Source of the DNA: an uncultured Oscillibacter sp.
Lineage (GTDB): Bacteria; Bacillota; Clostridia; Oscillospirales; Oscillospiraceae
Assembly: GCA_905200545.1 (NCBI GenBank)
Contig: CAJKKQ010000017.1
Coordinates: 1-61,136 of the forward strand
Length of the DNA stretch: 61,136 nt
Reading direction: 5' to 3'
Made by a program: the position numbers and the translations under genes. The notes under the pieces are model-generated. The model saw only the letters and a program-made list of their open reading frames with translations. It was not told the origin of the DNA and ran no database searches. This document shows, one piece after another, positions 48,848 to 58,018 of this stretch; the stretch's first letter is position 1; every line of letters starts with the position of its first letter.

Positions 48848-51024
48848 AGCCGGAGCTGTTGTCCCCCGCCGGGTCTCCGGAGGCTCTCCGGGCCGCTGTG
48901 GAAAACGGCGCCGGGGCCGTGTACCTGGGCTGGGGGGAATTCAATGCCCGCCGGGGCGCCAAAAACTTTACCGATGAAGAATTTGCAGATGCCCTTATCT
49001 ACTGCCATGAGCGGGGCGTCCGGGTCTTTCTGACCCTCAATACCCTTCTGACGGACCGGGAGCTTCCGGCGGCCCTGGAGACCGCCCGCACTGCCTGCCG
49101 CCTGGGGGTGGACGCCATTTTGGTGCAGGACTGGGGCCTTTTTGACCTGCTGCGCCGGGCTCTTCCGGACCTGCCCCTCCACGCCAGCACCCAGATGAGC
49201 CTCTTTACCTCCGGCGGTGCCTGCGAGGCCGCCGCCGACGGCTGTGAGCGGGTGGTCATCGCCCGGGAGTGCTCCGGGGAGGAAACGGCGGAGATCTGCC
49301 GCCGCTGCCCTGCGGAGGTGGAGATCTTCGGCCACGGGGCCCTGTGCATGTGCTACTCCGGCCAGTGCGAGATGAGCGCCCTCATCGGGGGCCGGTCCGG
49401 CAACCGGGGCACCTGCGCCCAGCCCTGCCGGATGCGCTACGACGTGGTGCCTCTGTCCAGCTGGGAGGATGACCCCGCCGCCGCCAAAGCCACCCGGGCT
49501 GAGGGCGGCAGGACCCTCTGTCCCGTGGACGACGCGCCCCCTCCCGCCGCGGGAAAGCCCGTCCCGGGCAACCAGCGCCCCCTGAGCCTTAAGGACAGCT
49601 GCCTGGCGGACCGCCTGGACGAGGCGGAGGCCATGGGCGTTTCCTGTTTGAAGCTGGAGGGCCGCATGAAGCGGCCGGAGTATGTGGCGGTGATCACCGG
49701 CATCTATGCAACACTCCTCCGGGAGGGCCGCGGCCCTACGGCGGAGGAGCAGCGAGCGCTGGAGCAGGCTTTTTCCCGCTCCGGCTTTACCGACGCCTAC
49801 TGGCGGGGCCGCCACGGCGCCGCCATGCTGGGAGCCCGGCCGGAAAACGCGCCGGAACCCAAGGAACTCTTCGCGGCGGCCAAGGCCGCCTATGACCGGG
49901 GCGGCATGCGCACCGTGCCGGTGGATTTTTTCTGCGCCATTTTGGCGGGCGAGCCCTGCACCCTCACCGCCGTGGATCAGGACGGACACACCGTCACCGT
50001 CACGGGCCCGGTGCCGGAGGCTGCCCGCAGCCGTGCCCTGACGGAGGAGGATCTCCGGGACCGGCTGGGAAAGACCGGCGGCACCGCCTACCGCTGCCGG
50101 GAGGTGTCCGTAACGCTGGACGAGGGTCTCTCCCTGCCGGCCAGCGCCGTCAACGCATTGCGCCGGGACGCCCTCTCCGCCCTGATGGCAGAGCGCACCG
50201 CGCCGCCCCCGCGCCGGGAGCTTCCCCTGCCGCCGGAGGTGTCGGACACCTGCGCTGCCCCGGAGCCGCTCCTCACCGTCTCCGTCACCACCGCCGCCCA
50301 GCTGACGGGCGGCCTTCTGGACCTCTCCCCCGCCCGGGTGTATGTGCCCCTGGAGCTGCTGCGGGACTTCCCCGCCCTGCCGGAGGGGGAAACGGAGTGG
50401 TTTGCCGTGCTGCCCCGGGTGTGGCGGGACCGGGACGAGGAGCGCCTTTCCCAGTGGCTGGATCACGCCATAGCCCTGGGGGTCACCGGGGCCGCCGTGG
50501 GCAATCTGGGCCACCTCCCCCTGGTGCGGAACCGGGGACTCACCCTGGCGGGCGATTTCGGTATGAACGTGTTCAACAGCCGCTCCCTGGCCTACCTGAA
50601 AGAAAAAGGCCTCTCTTCCGCCTGCGTGTCCTTTGAGCTGCGCTTTGCCCAGATCCGGGACCTGAAAAAGCCTTTGGCCGCAGAGGCCATCGTCTACGGG
50701 CGTCTGCCGATGATGATCACGGAGAACTGTCTGCTGCAAAACACCGTGGGCTGCCGGTGCGACCGGGCCAACGTGCTGGTGGACCGCACCGGGGCCGCCT
50801 TCCCCATCCTCCCGGCTTTCGGCCACCGGACGGAGCTGCAGAACAGCCGCCCGCTGTGGCTGGCGGACCGGCCGGACTGGCGCCGCCTGGGGCTCACCTA
50901 CGCCCGGCTGCGCTTTACCACCGAGTCCCCAGAGGAGTGCGTCCGGGTGTTCCGGGCCTACCAGACCGGCGGTGCGCCGGCGGGGCCCTTTACCCGGGGC
51001 CTCTACGAGCGGGGCGTGGAGTGA
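48844..51024 (+). CDS. Peptidase U32 family protein (RNA-modification-type, with DUF3656-like C-terminus)
   Basis: A 726-residue protein. The N-terminal U32 barrel has ELLSPAGSPEALRAAVENGAG, HASTQMSLFTSGGACEAA, EIFGHGALCMCYSGQCEMSA, the GNRGTCAQPCRMRY cysteine block and CLKLEGRMKRPEYVAVI. These cysteines suggest an iron-sulfur cluster, as in RlhA/TrhP, which hydroxylate rRNA or tRNA using prephenate-derived chemistry. The C-terminal half carries DFGMNVFNSRSLAYL and a further conserved NCLLQNTVGCRC. RNA hydroxylation is more likely than proteolysis, by family knowledge. Confidence 0.88.
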   Translation: MKPELLSPAGSPEALRAAVENGAGAVYLGWGEFNARRGAKNFTDEEFADALIYCHERGVRVFLTLNTLLTDRELPAALETARTACRLGVDAILVQDWGLFDLLRRALPDLPLHASTQMSLFTSGGACEAAADGCERVVIARECSGEETAEICRRCPAEVEIFGHGALCMCYSGQCEMSALIGGRSGNRGTCAQPCRMRYDVVPLSSWEDDPAAAKATRAEGGRTLCPVDDAPPPAAGKPVPGNQRPLSLKDSCLADRLDEAEAMGVSCLKLEGRMKRPEYVAVITGIYATLLREGRGPTAEEQRALEQAFSRSGFTDAYWRGRHGAAMLGARPENAPEPKELFAAAKAAYDRGGMRTVPVDFFCAILAGEPCTLTAVDQDGHTVTVTGPVPEAARSRALTEEDLRDRLGKTGGTAYRCREVSVTLDEGLSLPASAVNALRRDALSALMAERTAPPPRRELPLPPEVSDTCAAPEPLLTVSVTTAAQLTGGLLDLSPARVYVPLELLRDFPALPEGETEWFAVLPRVWRDRDEERLSQWLDHAIALGVTGAAVGNLGHLPLVRNRGLTLAGDFGMNVFNSRSLAYLKEKGLSSACVSFELRFAQIRDLKKPLAAEAIVYGRLPMMITENCLLQNTVGCRCDRANVLVDRTGAAFPILPAFGHRTELQNSRPLWLADRPDWRRLGLTYARLRFTTESPEECVRVFRAYQTGGAPAGPFTRGLYERGVE

Positions 51025-51067
51025 GGAAAAATTTCCCCGTTTTCAGGGTATTTTCAATAACGAACTG

Positions 51068-51073
51068 TATAAT
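51068..51073 (+). promoter_or_regulatory. -10 element upstream of dut
   Basis: A perfect TATAAT lies 44 bases before the dut ATG in an AT-rich stretch (51047-51105). No good -35 box is found at the right distance. Confidence 0.4.
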
Positions 51074-51116
51074 ATTTATTTAACTATACGAAACATCATC
51101 AAAATTGGAGTTTCCC

Positions 51117-51548
51117 ATGGAAGAGATCAAGGTAAAATATTTTGTAGACGGAATTGACGAGCTCACCTACGTGGCGGGCAAATCCGACTGGATCGACCTC
51201 CACGCGGCGGAGGACGTGACCCTCCACGCCGGGGAGTACCGGCTCATCCCCCTGGGGGTGGCCATGGCGTTGCCGGAGGGGTGGGAGGCCCATCTGGCCC
51301 CCCGCAGCTCTACCTTCAAGAATTTCGGCATTCTGCAGACCAACGCCGTGGGCGTGGTGGACTGCACCTACCGGGGGGACGGGGACCAGTGGTTCATGCC
51401 CGCCTACGCCACCCGGGACGTCACCATTCCCAAAAACGCCCGGATCTGCCAGTTCCGCATCATGCGCAACCAGCCCCGGCTCCACTTCACCCGGGTGGAG
51501 CACCTGGAGGGTCCCGACCGGGGCGGCTTCGGCTCCACGGGCATCTGA
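51117..51548 (+). CDS. dut: dUTP diphosphatase
   Basis: A 143-residue trimeric dUTPase. Motif 2 is LAPRSSTFKNFGI, motif 3 GVVDCTYRGDGDQW, motif 4 ICQFRIM and motif 5 GGFGSTG. Motif 1 is in the KSDWIDLHAAEDVTL stretch. It hydrolyses dUTP to dUMP, keeping uracil out of DNA. The ATG at 51117 has TGGAG 6 bases before; the TTG four codons earlier overlaps that site. It is followed after 11 bases by maf, both being house-cleaning enzymes for nucleotides. Confidence 0.92.
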   Translation: MEEIKVKYFVDGIDELTYVAGKSDWIDLHAAEDVTLHAGEYRLIPLGVAMALPEGWEAHLAPRSSTFKNFGILQTNAVGVVDCTYRGDGDQWFMPAYATRDVTIPKNARICQFRIMRNQPRLHFTRVEHLEGPDRGGFGSTGI

Positions 51549-51559
51549 GGAGGGCGGAG

Positions 51560-52138
51560 ATGGCAAAGATCGTGCTGGCCTCCGGGTCCCCCCGGCGCCA
51601 GGAGCTGCTCCACCGCATGGGCATCCACGACTTCGACGTCCGGGTGCCTCAGACGGAGGAAACCTGCCCCCCGGACCTCTCCCCCCAAAAGACGGTGGAG
51701 TACATCTCCCGGGAGAAATCCGACGCCGCCGCGGCGTTGTGCACGGCGGAGGAACTCATCATTACCGCGGACACCATGGTGTTTCTGGATAACCGGCGGC
51801 TGGGCAAGCCCGCCGATGAGGCGGAAGCCCTGGAGATGCTGACGGCCCTCCAGGGGCGTCACCACACCGTCTGCACCGGCGTCACCGTCCGCCGGGGCGA
51901 TACCATCCTCACGGAGTCCGAGTCCACGGATGTCTATTTCCGTCCCGCCACCCGGGAAGAGCTTCTTGCCTACATCCGCACCGGGGAGCCCATGGACAAG
52001 GCGGGCGCCTACGGCATTCAGAGCCGGGGGGCGCTGCTGGTGGAGCGGATCGACGGAGACTTTTTCAACGTCATGGGCCTGCCGCTGCTGCGCCTTTCCC
52101 GTATGCTGGAGCGCTTCGGCCTCCGGCTGCTGGCCTGA
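51560..52138 (+). CDS. maf: Maf family nucleotide pyrophosphatase
   Basis: A 192-residue protein with the Maf signature IVLASGSPRRQELLHRMGI, the ISREKSDAA block (EKA variant), ADTMVFLDNRRLGKP and GAYGIQSRGALLVERIDGDF. Such enzymes hydrolyse dTTP/UTP or modified nucleotides. GAGGAGGG precedes the ATG at 51560. It lies between dut and mreC, and maf-mreC linkage is common. Confidence 0.94.
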   Translation: MAKIVLASGSPRRQELLHRMGIHDFDVRVPQTEETCPPDLSPQKTVEYISREKSDAAAALCTAEELIITADTMVFLDNRRLGKPADEAEALEMLTALQGRHHTVCTGVTVRRGDTILTESESTDVYFRPATREELLAYIRTGEPMDKAGAYGIQSRGALLVERIDGDFFNVMGLPLLRLSRMLERFGLRLLA

Positions 52139-52167
52139 GGCGGAGGCGGAGATAAGGAGCGTTTGCC

Positions 52168-53013
52168 TTGAAGCAGTTTTTGAAAAATCACGGACTGTGG
52201 ATCCTGTTTGCCGCGGCGGTGATCGCCGTGGCTATGGCCTGCATGTCCTACTTCTCCAACACCTCCTCCCCCCTGTCCAACCTGGCGGGGACCCTGGCCT
52301 CCCCTTTCCGGGCGGTGTACAGCGCCGTCACCGGCTGGGTGGAAGACAAGCAGGCCTATTTTGCCGACGTGAAGGCCCTGGAGGAGGAGAACGCGGAGCT
52401 CAAGCAGCAGATCGCCCAAATGGAGGCGGATGTCCGCCAGGCAGAGAGCGACCGGGCGGAAAACGACCGTCTGCGGGAGGCCCTGAACCTGAAGACAGAG
52501 CGTCAGGACATCACCGGGGATCTGGAGCTGGCCACCGTCACGGAGCACAGCGTCTCCAACTGGACCTCCTCCCTGACCCTCAACAAGGGCACTGCCCACG
52601 GCGTGGAGGTGGGTGACTGCGTCATCACCGAGACCGGCGCCCTGGTGGGCCTGGTAGGCAAGGTGGGCTACAACTGGTGCACCGTGCTGACGCTGGTGGA
52701 CACCGATACCTCCCTGGGCGCCCGGGTGTTCCGCACCAAGGACCTGGGTGTGGCTCATGGAGACTTCTCCCTGATGGAGGAAAACCGGCTGCGGCTGGAT
52801 TATCTGCCTGCCGGCTGCCAGCTGATGGGCGGCGATCTGGTACTCACCTCCGGCCTTGGCGACTACTATCCCGCCGATCTGGTCATCGGCACCGTGGAAG
52901 AAGTCCAGCAGGACGACTCCGGCGCCGCCACCTACGCCATCCTGGCGCCCGAGGCGGATTTCGACCAGCTGGAGCAGGTCTTTATCATCAAGTCCTTCGT
53001 GGCGGGCTCCTGA
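52168..53013 (+). CDS. mreC: Rod-shape protein MreC
   Basis: A 281-residue protein with one membrane segment (about 8-26) and a coiled coil (VKALEEENAELKQQIAQMEA, about 70-110). A beta-rich domain with TLNKGTAHGVEVGDCVITETG and the later GLGDYYPADLVIGTVEEV follows. MreC organises the elongation machinery outside the membrane. The start is TTG at 52168 after AAGGAG. The order mreC-mreD-PBP2 follows. Confidence 0.94.
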   Translation: MKQFLKNHGLWILFAAAVIAVAMACMSYFSNTSSPLSNLAGTLASPFRAVYSAVTGWVEDKQAYFADVKALEEENAELKQQIAQMEADVRQAESDRAENDRLREALNLKTERQDITGDLELATVTEHSVSNWTSSLTLNKGTAHGVEVGDCVITETGALVGLVGKVGYNWCTVLTLVDTDTSLGARVFRTKDLGVAHGDFSLMEENRLRLDYLPAGCQLMGGDLVLTSGLGDYYPADLVIGTVEEVQQDDSGAATYAILAPEADFDQLEQVFIIKSFVAGS

Positions 53014-53070
53014 GCCTGCCCTTCCGCCGCTTTCAGGCGGCCGCCAGTTTCCCAGGAAAGGAGCTTCGCC

Positions 53071-53583
53071 GTGCTGGCCCGCAACGAGACGATTTTCAAA
53101 TGGGCGCTCTATGCCGCCGCCGCCCTCTTGTGCTTTTTGGTGCAGGGAGCGGTGCTCCAGCGCCTTACCATCTGGGGCGTCATCCCCTTTGTCTATCCGG
53201 TGATTGCCGCCGTGGTGGCCGCCTATGAGGGGTCCACGGCGGGGACCATCTTCGCCCTGGCCCTGGGGGTGGTGTGCGACACCCTGGTGCCGGAGTCCAT
53301 CCCCTGCTTTTACACCCTGATCTTTCCGGCGGCGGGCCTGTGCGCCGCCCTGATCTCCCAGAGCCTGATCAAGGCCGGATACCTCTGTTCCCTGGTTTCT
53401 TCCGCCGTGGCCTTTTTGCTGACGGGATTTTTCCACTGCCTAGTGTTCTGGGCCCAGGGACATTCCGTCTGGGCCACCGGCGGCTATCTGATGGTGCGGG
53501 AGCTGTGCGTGTCCCTTCTCCTCTCCATCCCCGCCACGGCCCTGTTCTCCGCCGTGTACCGCAAGACCCACATGGACGACTAA
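53071..53583 (+). CDS. mreD: Rod-shape protein MreD
   Basis: A 170-residue protein with five or six hydrophobic helices. ALLCFLVQGAVLQRLTIWGV and AAYEGSTAGTIFALALGVVCD reproduce the MreD pattern. It starts with GTG after AAAGGAG and ends 9 bases before the PBP2 gene. MreD belongs to the Rod complex with MreC and PBP2. Confidence 0.9.
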   Translation: MLARNETIFKWALYAAAALLCFLVQGAVLQRLTIWGVIPFVYPVIAAVVAAYEGSTAGTIFALALGVVCDTLVPESIPCFYTLIFPAAGLCAALISQSLIKAGYLCSLVSSAVAFLLTGFFHCLVFWAQGHSVWATGGYLMVRELCVSLLLSIPATALFSAVYRKTHMDD

Positions 53584-53592
53584 GGAGGTCCC

Positions 53593-55779
53593 ATGGATCA
53601 CAAGGAACGCAAAAATTTACGATTGGGACTTCTGGGTGCCTTCGGTGTGGCCATTTTACTGGTCTACCTGGGATTGCTCTTTGATGTCCAGGTCACCAAT
53701 CACGACTACTACCTCTCCCAGTCCATCCGCTCCATCGCCCGGACGGAGACGGTGGAGGCCTCCCGCGGCCTTATTACCGACCGCAACGGCAAGTCCATGG
53801 TCTCCAGCCGCCCCTCCTACAACCTCACCTTCGACGCCAGCCTCCTGAAGGCCGGCCAGGATGAGAACCAGGCCATTTTGGAGCTGCTGGAGCTGTGTGA
53901 GGCCCAGGGCGTGGAGTGGGAGGACAACCTGCCCATCTCCGACTCCGCCCCCTTCTCCTATACTCTGGACAGCGTCACCGACGTCATGCGCAGCCGCTTT
54001 TTGAAGTATCTCAAGGATCTGGAGCCGGCCTACGACGCTTTGGCGGCCTATCTCTATGAGCACCCGGAAACAGTGCTGGAGGAGGGCGAGGAAGTCCCCT
54101 CCCCCGATGCCAGCGCCATTGACGTGGCCGCCAATGTAGGGGAAAAACTTCTGGATGAGATGGAAGACGAAGACCTCACCGCCCAAGTTTTGGAGGGCGC
54201 GGGCCTCTCTGCCCACACCCTCATCGAGCTGATGCGGGGAGAGGAAGGCTTCTCCCTGCCGGTCACCTTCTCCCTCAACGAGGCCCGGATGGTGCTGGGC
54301 GTGCGCTATGAGCTGTCCATCCGGAACCTGGTGGACACCGACGCCTACACCATGGCGGAGGATGTGGACACCTCCTTTATCTCCCTTATCAACGACGGCA
54401 ATTACGCCGGGGCCAAAATCACCAATTCCTCCGTCCGGCAGTATGATACCACATACGCCGCCCACATCCTGGGCTACACCACCGGCATCTGGGCGGAGGA
54501 TCTGGAGAATCTGGAGGGCAAGAATTACAGCGGTACCGACAAGATCGGCCGCACCGGCGTGGAGGCCGCCTTCGAGGACTACCTCCACGGCACCAACGGC
54601 AAGCGCATCGTCTCCACCAACGCCAACGGCAAGGTCACCGGCGAGTACTACTCCGTGGAGCCCGTGCCCGGCAACACCGTGGAGCTGACCATCGACCTGG
54701 ACTTGCAGCAGGTGGTGGAGGAGGCCCTGGCCAAGACCGTCAACGCCATGAATGAGGCGGACGGCAACGAGACCCGGGGTGCCGCCGCGGCGGTGCTCAC
54801 CACCCACGGCAGCGAGGTGCTGGCCCTGGCTTCCTATCCCACCTATGACCCCGCCAACTATAACCGGGACTACAACACCCTCAGCAAGGACCCCGCCAAC
54901 CCCCTGTGGAACCGGGCCACCAACGGCACTTACGCCCCCGGTTCCACCTTCAAGCCCCTGACGGCCATCGCAGCCTTGCAGGAGGGCATTATCACCCCCA
55001 CAAAGGAGATCCGGGCCACCCACACCTGGTACTATCCCGGAGACCGCAACAGCTATGCCAACTGCTGGTACGCCGGCAGCCACGGCCTTCTGAACGTCAC
55101 GGAGGCCATCACCAACTCCTGCAATTACTTTTTTGCCCAGATGGGTTATGAGCTGGGGATGGACCGGCTGCGGGAATATGCCCAGGCTTTCGGCCTGGGA
55201 TCTTCCACAGGCATTGAGATCGGGGATGCCAGCGGCAAATTGCCGGAAAATCCCCAGGGCCAGGATCAGGCTCCCTGGGCCGCTTTCGGCCAGGCCACCC
55301 AGGCCTATACCCCGCTGCAGCTGGCCAACTACATCGCCACCCTGGTCAACGGCGGCGAGCTCTACGATGTGCACCTGCTCAAATCCGTCAAGACCTACGA
55401 CAACTCCCAGGTGGTGGCCGTGGGCCAGGCGGAGCCCCGCAGCACTCTGGACATCAGCGCCGCCAATCTGGAGGCGGTGAAGGAGGGCATGCTGGGCTAC
55501 ACCCAGCCCGGCGGCATGGTCTACAACGCCTTCCGCAACTGCATCGTCACCGCCGGCGCCAAGACCGGCACCGCCCAGCTGGGCAACAACGATAAGAACA
55601 ACGGCGTCTTCGTGTGCTTTGCCCCCTACGACGACCCGGAGATCGTGGTGTCCATCGTCATCGAAAAGGGCGACGCCGGCGCCAACCTGGCCTCCACCGC
55701 CGTGGAGATCCTCAACGCCTATTTCTCCGCCGATGAGATCGGCACCGCCATCATCGGCGAAAATGAGCTGCTGCAATAA
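53593..55779 (+). CDS. mrdA: Penicillin-binding protein 2 (elongation transpeptidase)
   Basis: A 728-residue class B PBP. A membrane anchor (about 10-30) is followed by the dimerisation domain with SRGLITDRNGKSMVSSRPSY, which is interrupted by a long insertion (about 95-240). The transpeptidase has the active-site SxxK in APGSTFKPLTAIAAL, SxN in TNSCNYFFAQMGYELGMDRL and KTG in AGAKTGTAQLG. It crosslinks peptidoglycan during elongation together with MreC and MreD. AAGGAGG precedes the ATG. Confidence 0.95.
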   Translation: MDHKERKNLRLGLLGAFGVAILLVYLGLLFDVQVTNHDYYLSQSIRSIARTETVEASRGLITDRNGKSMVSSRPSYNLTFDASLLKAGQDENQAILELLELCEAQGVEWEDNLPISDSAPFSYTLDSVTDVMRSRFLKYLKDLEPAYDALAAYLYEHPETVLEEGEEVPSPDASAIDVAANVGEKLLDEMEDEDLTAQVLEGAGLSAHTLIELMRGEEGFSLPVTFSLNEARMVLGVRYELSIRNLVDTDAYTMAEDVDTSFISLINDGNYAGAKITNSSVRQYDTTYAAHILGYTTGIWAEDLENLEGKNYSGTDKIGRTGVEAAFEDYLHGTNGKRIVSTNANGKVTGEYYSVEPVPGNTVELTIDLDLQQVVEEALAKTVNAMNEADGNETRGAAAAVLTTHGSEVLALASYPTYDPANYNRDYNTLSKDPANPLWNRATNGTYAPGSTFKPLTAIAALQEGIITPTKEIRATHTWYYPGDRNSYANCWYAGSHGLLNVTEAITNSCNYFFAQMGYELGMDRLREYAQAFGLGSSTGIEIGDASGKLPENPQGQDQAPWAAFGQATQAYTPLQLANYIATLVNGGELYDVHLLKSVKTYDNSQVVAVGQAEPRSTLDISAANLEAVKEGMLGYTQPGGMVYNAFRNCIVTAGAKTGTAQLGNNDKNNGVFVCFAPYDDPEIVVSIVIEKGDAGANLASTAVEILNAYFSADEIGTAIIGENELLQ

Positions 55780-55804
55780 GTCTTTCTAAGGAGGCCGCCG
55801 CCCC

Positions 55805-57679
55805 ATGAGCGAGCCCTTTGTATTTGATTCCCGCTGTACCCTCTGTAAAGATCCCTTCGGCGCCGCCCGCTGCGGCGGGCACGTCGCCTTTTCCTGCCGT
55901 CCCCTGCTGAGCGAGGGATTCACCCACTGCGCGGTGGTACTGCGCCAGGAGTTCTCCGAGACGCGCCGGGAGGTGGAGCTGCTCCCCGGCCAGGCCCAGG
56001 GGGAGCGGGCCCTGTTCACCGGATCGGTGGAGATGCCGGACACCCCGGAACTCATCTGGTATCACTTCCGCTTCTGGCGGGAGGACGGCTCCGGCTGCGA
56101 CCTGGATAAAACCGGCTACCGCAGCGACGGGTTTCTGGAACCCTGGCAGCTGACGGTATATCAGCAAAGCCCTTGTCCCCGCTGGTTCGGGTCGGGATTG
56201 ACATACCAAATTTTTCCAGACCGGTTCCGCCGTCTCCCTGGGGATACCCCGGATCCCACCGGGCTGGTGGGCAACCGCTGGGTGCACGAGAACTGGGCCG
56301 ACACCCCGGAGTGGCGGCCGGATCCCGACGGGGAGATCCGCAACCGGGATTTTTTCGGCGGCACCATCCAGGGCATCATCTCCCGGCTGCCGGACCTTTA
56401 TGAGTTCGGCGTCACCACGCTGTACCTGAATCCCATCTTTGAATCTGCCTCCAATCACCGCTACAACACCGCCAACTATTTGAACATCGACCCCATGCTG
56501 GGCACGGAGGAGGACTTTTGCCGTCTGTGCCATCAGGCCCATACCCTGGGGATGCGGGTGATCCTGGACGGCGTCTTCAACCACACCGGCTCTCAGAGTC
56601 TCTACTTCAATGCCGACGGGTTCTATCCCACCCTGGGAGCCGCCCAGAGCCAGGACTCCCCCTATTTCGACTGGTACTCCTTCCACCCCTGGCCCACGGA
56701 TTACGACTCCTGGTGGGGCATCAATACCCTGCCTGCCGTCCGGGAGGACACCCCCTCCTATCTCTCCTACATGGTCACCGGGGAGGACTCCGTCATCCGT
56801 CACTGGCTGCGGGCGGGAGCCGACGGCTGGCGGCTGGACGTGGCTGACGAGCTGCCGGACCGCTTCATCGAAACCATCCGCTCCGTCATGGAGGAGACAA
56901 AGCCCGGCTCCGTCCTCATCGGAGAGGTGTGGGAGGACGCCAGCAACAAGATCGCCTACTCCCAGCGCCGGAAGTACCTGCTGGGCAGTGAGCTCCACGG
57001 GGTGATGAACTACCCCTTCCGCACGGCCCTGCTGGCCTACCTTCAGGGAGGCGGCGCCCAGGACTTCCGGGAGGCCATGGAGACCCTCCGGGAGCACTAT
57101 CCCCCGGCAGCCTTCTACTCCGCCATGAACTTTCTGGGCACCCACGACACCCCCCGGATCCTGACGGTGCTGGGTGCGTCCCAGGTGCCCCAAAGCAAGG
57201 ACGCCCGGGCTGCCTACCGCCTCTCCCCCGCCGAGCGCCAGCGGGGCGAGGCCCTGGTGCGGCTGGCGTCGCTGATTCTCTTTACCTTCCCCGGCTCTCC
57301 CACCGTCTACTACGGGGACGAGGTGGGCCTGGAGGGGTTTGAGGATCCCTTCAACCGGGGCACTTTCCCTCTGGGTCCGGCGGGCAACCCCCTGACCCCC
57401 TGGTTTTTGCGGCTGGGAGCGCTGCGCAAGGAGATGACCTCTTTGCAGCGGGGAACCATAGACTACCTGGCGGCCCAAGGCCCCCTGCTGGCCTACACCC
57501 GCACCTGGGAAGACCAGGTAGCCCTGACGGTGGTGAATGCCGGGGACGCCCGCACCCGCATGACCCTCCCCTGGTCCGCTCCTTCCGCCCGGGACATCAT
57601 GACCGGCCGGGTCTTTCCCGCCGGAAACGGCCGCCTGGAGCTGACGGTGAATCCCCTTTCCGGGATGCTGCTGGTGTGA
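55805..57679 (+). CDS. Glycoside hydrolase family 13 alpha-glucosidase/maltodextrinase-like enzyme
   Basis: A 624-residue protein without a signal peptide, so cytoplasmic. An N-terminal beta-sandwich (about 1-120) is followed by the (beta/alpha)8 barrel. Conserved regions are DGVFNHTG, GWRLDVADEL (nucleophile Asp), LIGEVWED (acid/base Glu) and FLGTHDTPR. Region FGVTTLYLNPIFESASNHRYNTANYLNIDP is typical of neopullulanase/cyclomaltodextrinase types. It probably degrades imported alpha-glucans. Placement after the mre genes is unusual in function. Its terminator contains a parS site. Confidence 0.92.
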   Translation: MSEPFVFDSRCTLCKDPFGAARCGGHVAFSCRPLLSEGFTHCAVVLRQEFSETRREVELLPGQAQGERALFTGSVEMPDTPELIWYHFRFWREDGSGCDLDKTGYRSDGFLEPWQLTVYQQSPCPRWFGSGLTYQIFPDRFRRLPGDTPDPTGLVGNRWVHENWADTPEWRPDPDGEIRNRDFFGGTIQGIISRLPDLYEFGVTTLYLNPIFESASNHRYNTANYLNIDPMLGTEEDFCRLCHQAHTLGMRVILDGVFNHTGSQSLYFNADGFYPTLGAAQSQDSPYFDWYSFHPWPTDYDSWWGINTLPAVREDTPSYLSYMVTGEDSVIRHWLRAGADGWRLDVADELPDRFIETIRSVMEETKPGSVLIGEVWEDASNKIAYSQRRKYLLGSELHGVMNYPFRTALLAYLQGGGAQDFREAMETLREHYPPAAFYSAMNFLGTHDTPRILTVLGASQVPQSKDARAAYRLSPAERQRGEALVRLASLILFTFPGSPTVYYGDEVGLEGFEDPFNRGTFPLGPAGNPLTPWFLRLGALRKEMTSLQRGTIDYLAAQGPLLAYTRTWEDQVALTVVNAGDARTRMTLPWSAPSARDIMTGRVFPAGNGRLELTVNPLSGMLLV

Positions 57680-57685
57680 CCTCTT

Positions 57686-57724
57686 CCTGGGATGTTTCAC
57701 GTGAAACATCCCAGGTGTTTTTTT
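57686..57724 (+). terminator. Terminator of the amylase gene, built around a parS site
   Basis: Perfect 30-base palindrome (arms CCTGGGATGTTTCAC/GTGAAACATCCCAGG, 57686-57715) followed by TG and seven T residues. It lies 6 bases past the stop codon. Confidence 0.85.
57693..57708. other. parS site 1 (perfect)
   Basis: TGTTTCACGTGAAACA, identical to the canonical Firmicutes parS consensus, in the arms of the amylase terminator and about 310 bases upstream of parA. ParB is expected to bind here and spread. Confidence 0.95.
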
Positions 57725-57739
57725 ATCTCTTTTCTCCCA

Positions 57740-57755
57740 TGTTTCACGTGAAACC
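57740..57755. other. parS site 2 (one mismatch)
   Basis: TGTTTCACGTGAAACC, 15 of 16 bases of the parS consensus, 31 bases beyond site 1. Confidence 0.9.
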
Positions 57756-57789
57756 TTCCGGAAAACCGGCGGATTTTTTGGAATATGCC

Positions 57790-57818
57790 TTGCAAGTGCA
57801 CCTTGTCATTGCTATAAT
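57790..57818 (+). promoter_or_regulatory. Promoter of parA-parB
   Basis: TTGCAA (57790-57795), 17-base spacer, perfect TATAAT (57813-57818), about 35 bases from parS site 2. ParB bound at parS may therefore influence this promoter. Confidence 0.8.
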
Positions 57819-58018
57819 GTGACTGTCGGAAAGGCAAACAGCTGCTTTTCCGGCCTTTGGCGCCAAGTTTGGCCCATTCTGACCCTTTGCCGCCCTGTCC
57901 GGTGCCCAAGGATACCTGTGGGGCGGCAGGATCGGCTTGCGCATGTGGTTCCCGGGGATGTCTCCGGGAGCTTTTCCTGCCCAATTCCGTAGTTTTTTGC
58001 TAGAAAGTAGGTGCCTTC
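57819..58018 (+). other. Leader of the parA transcript
   Basis: About 200 untranslated bases with small inverted repeats: TGCCGCCC/GGGCGGCA (57888-57895, 57921-57928) and a CCCGGGGA/TCTCCGGG pair near 57950-57968. I see no start codon with a ribosome site, no T-run and no gene in this stretch. Confidence 0.4.
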
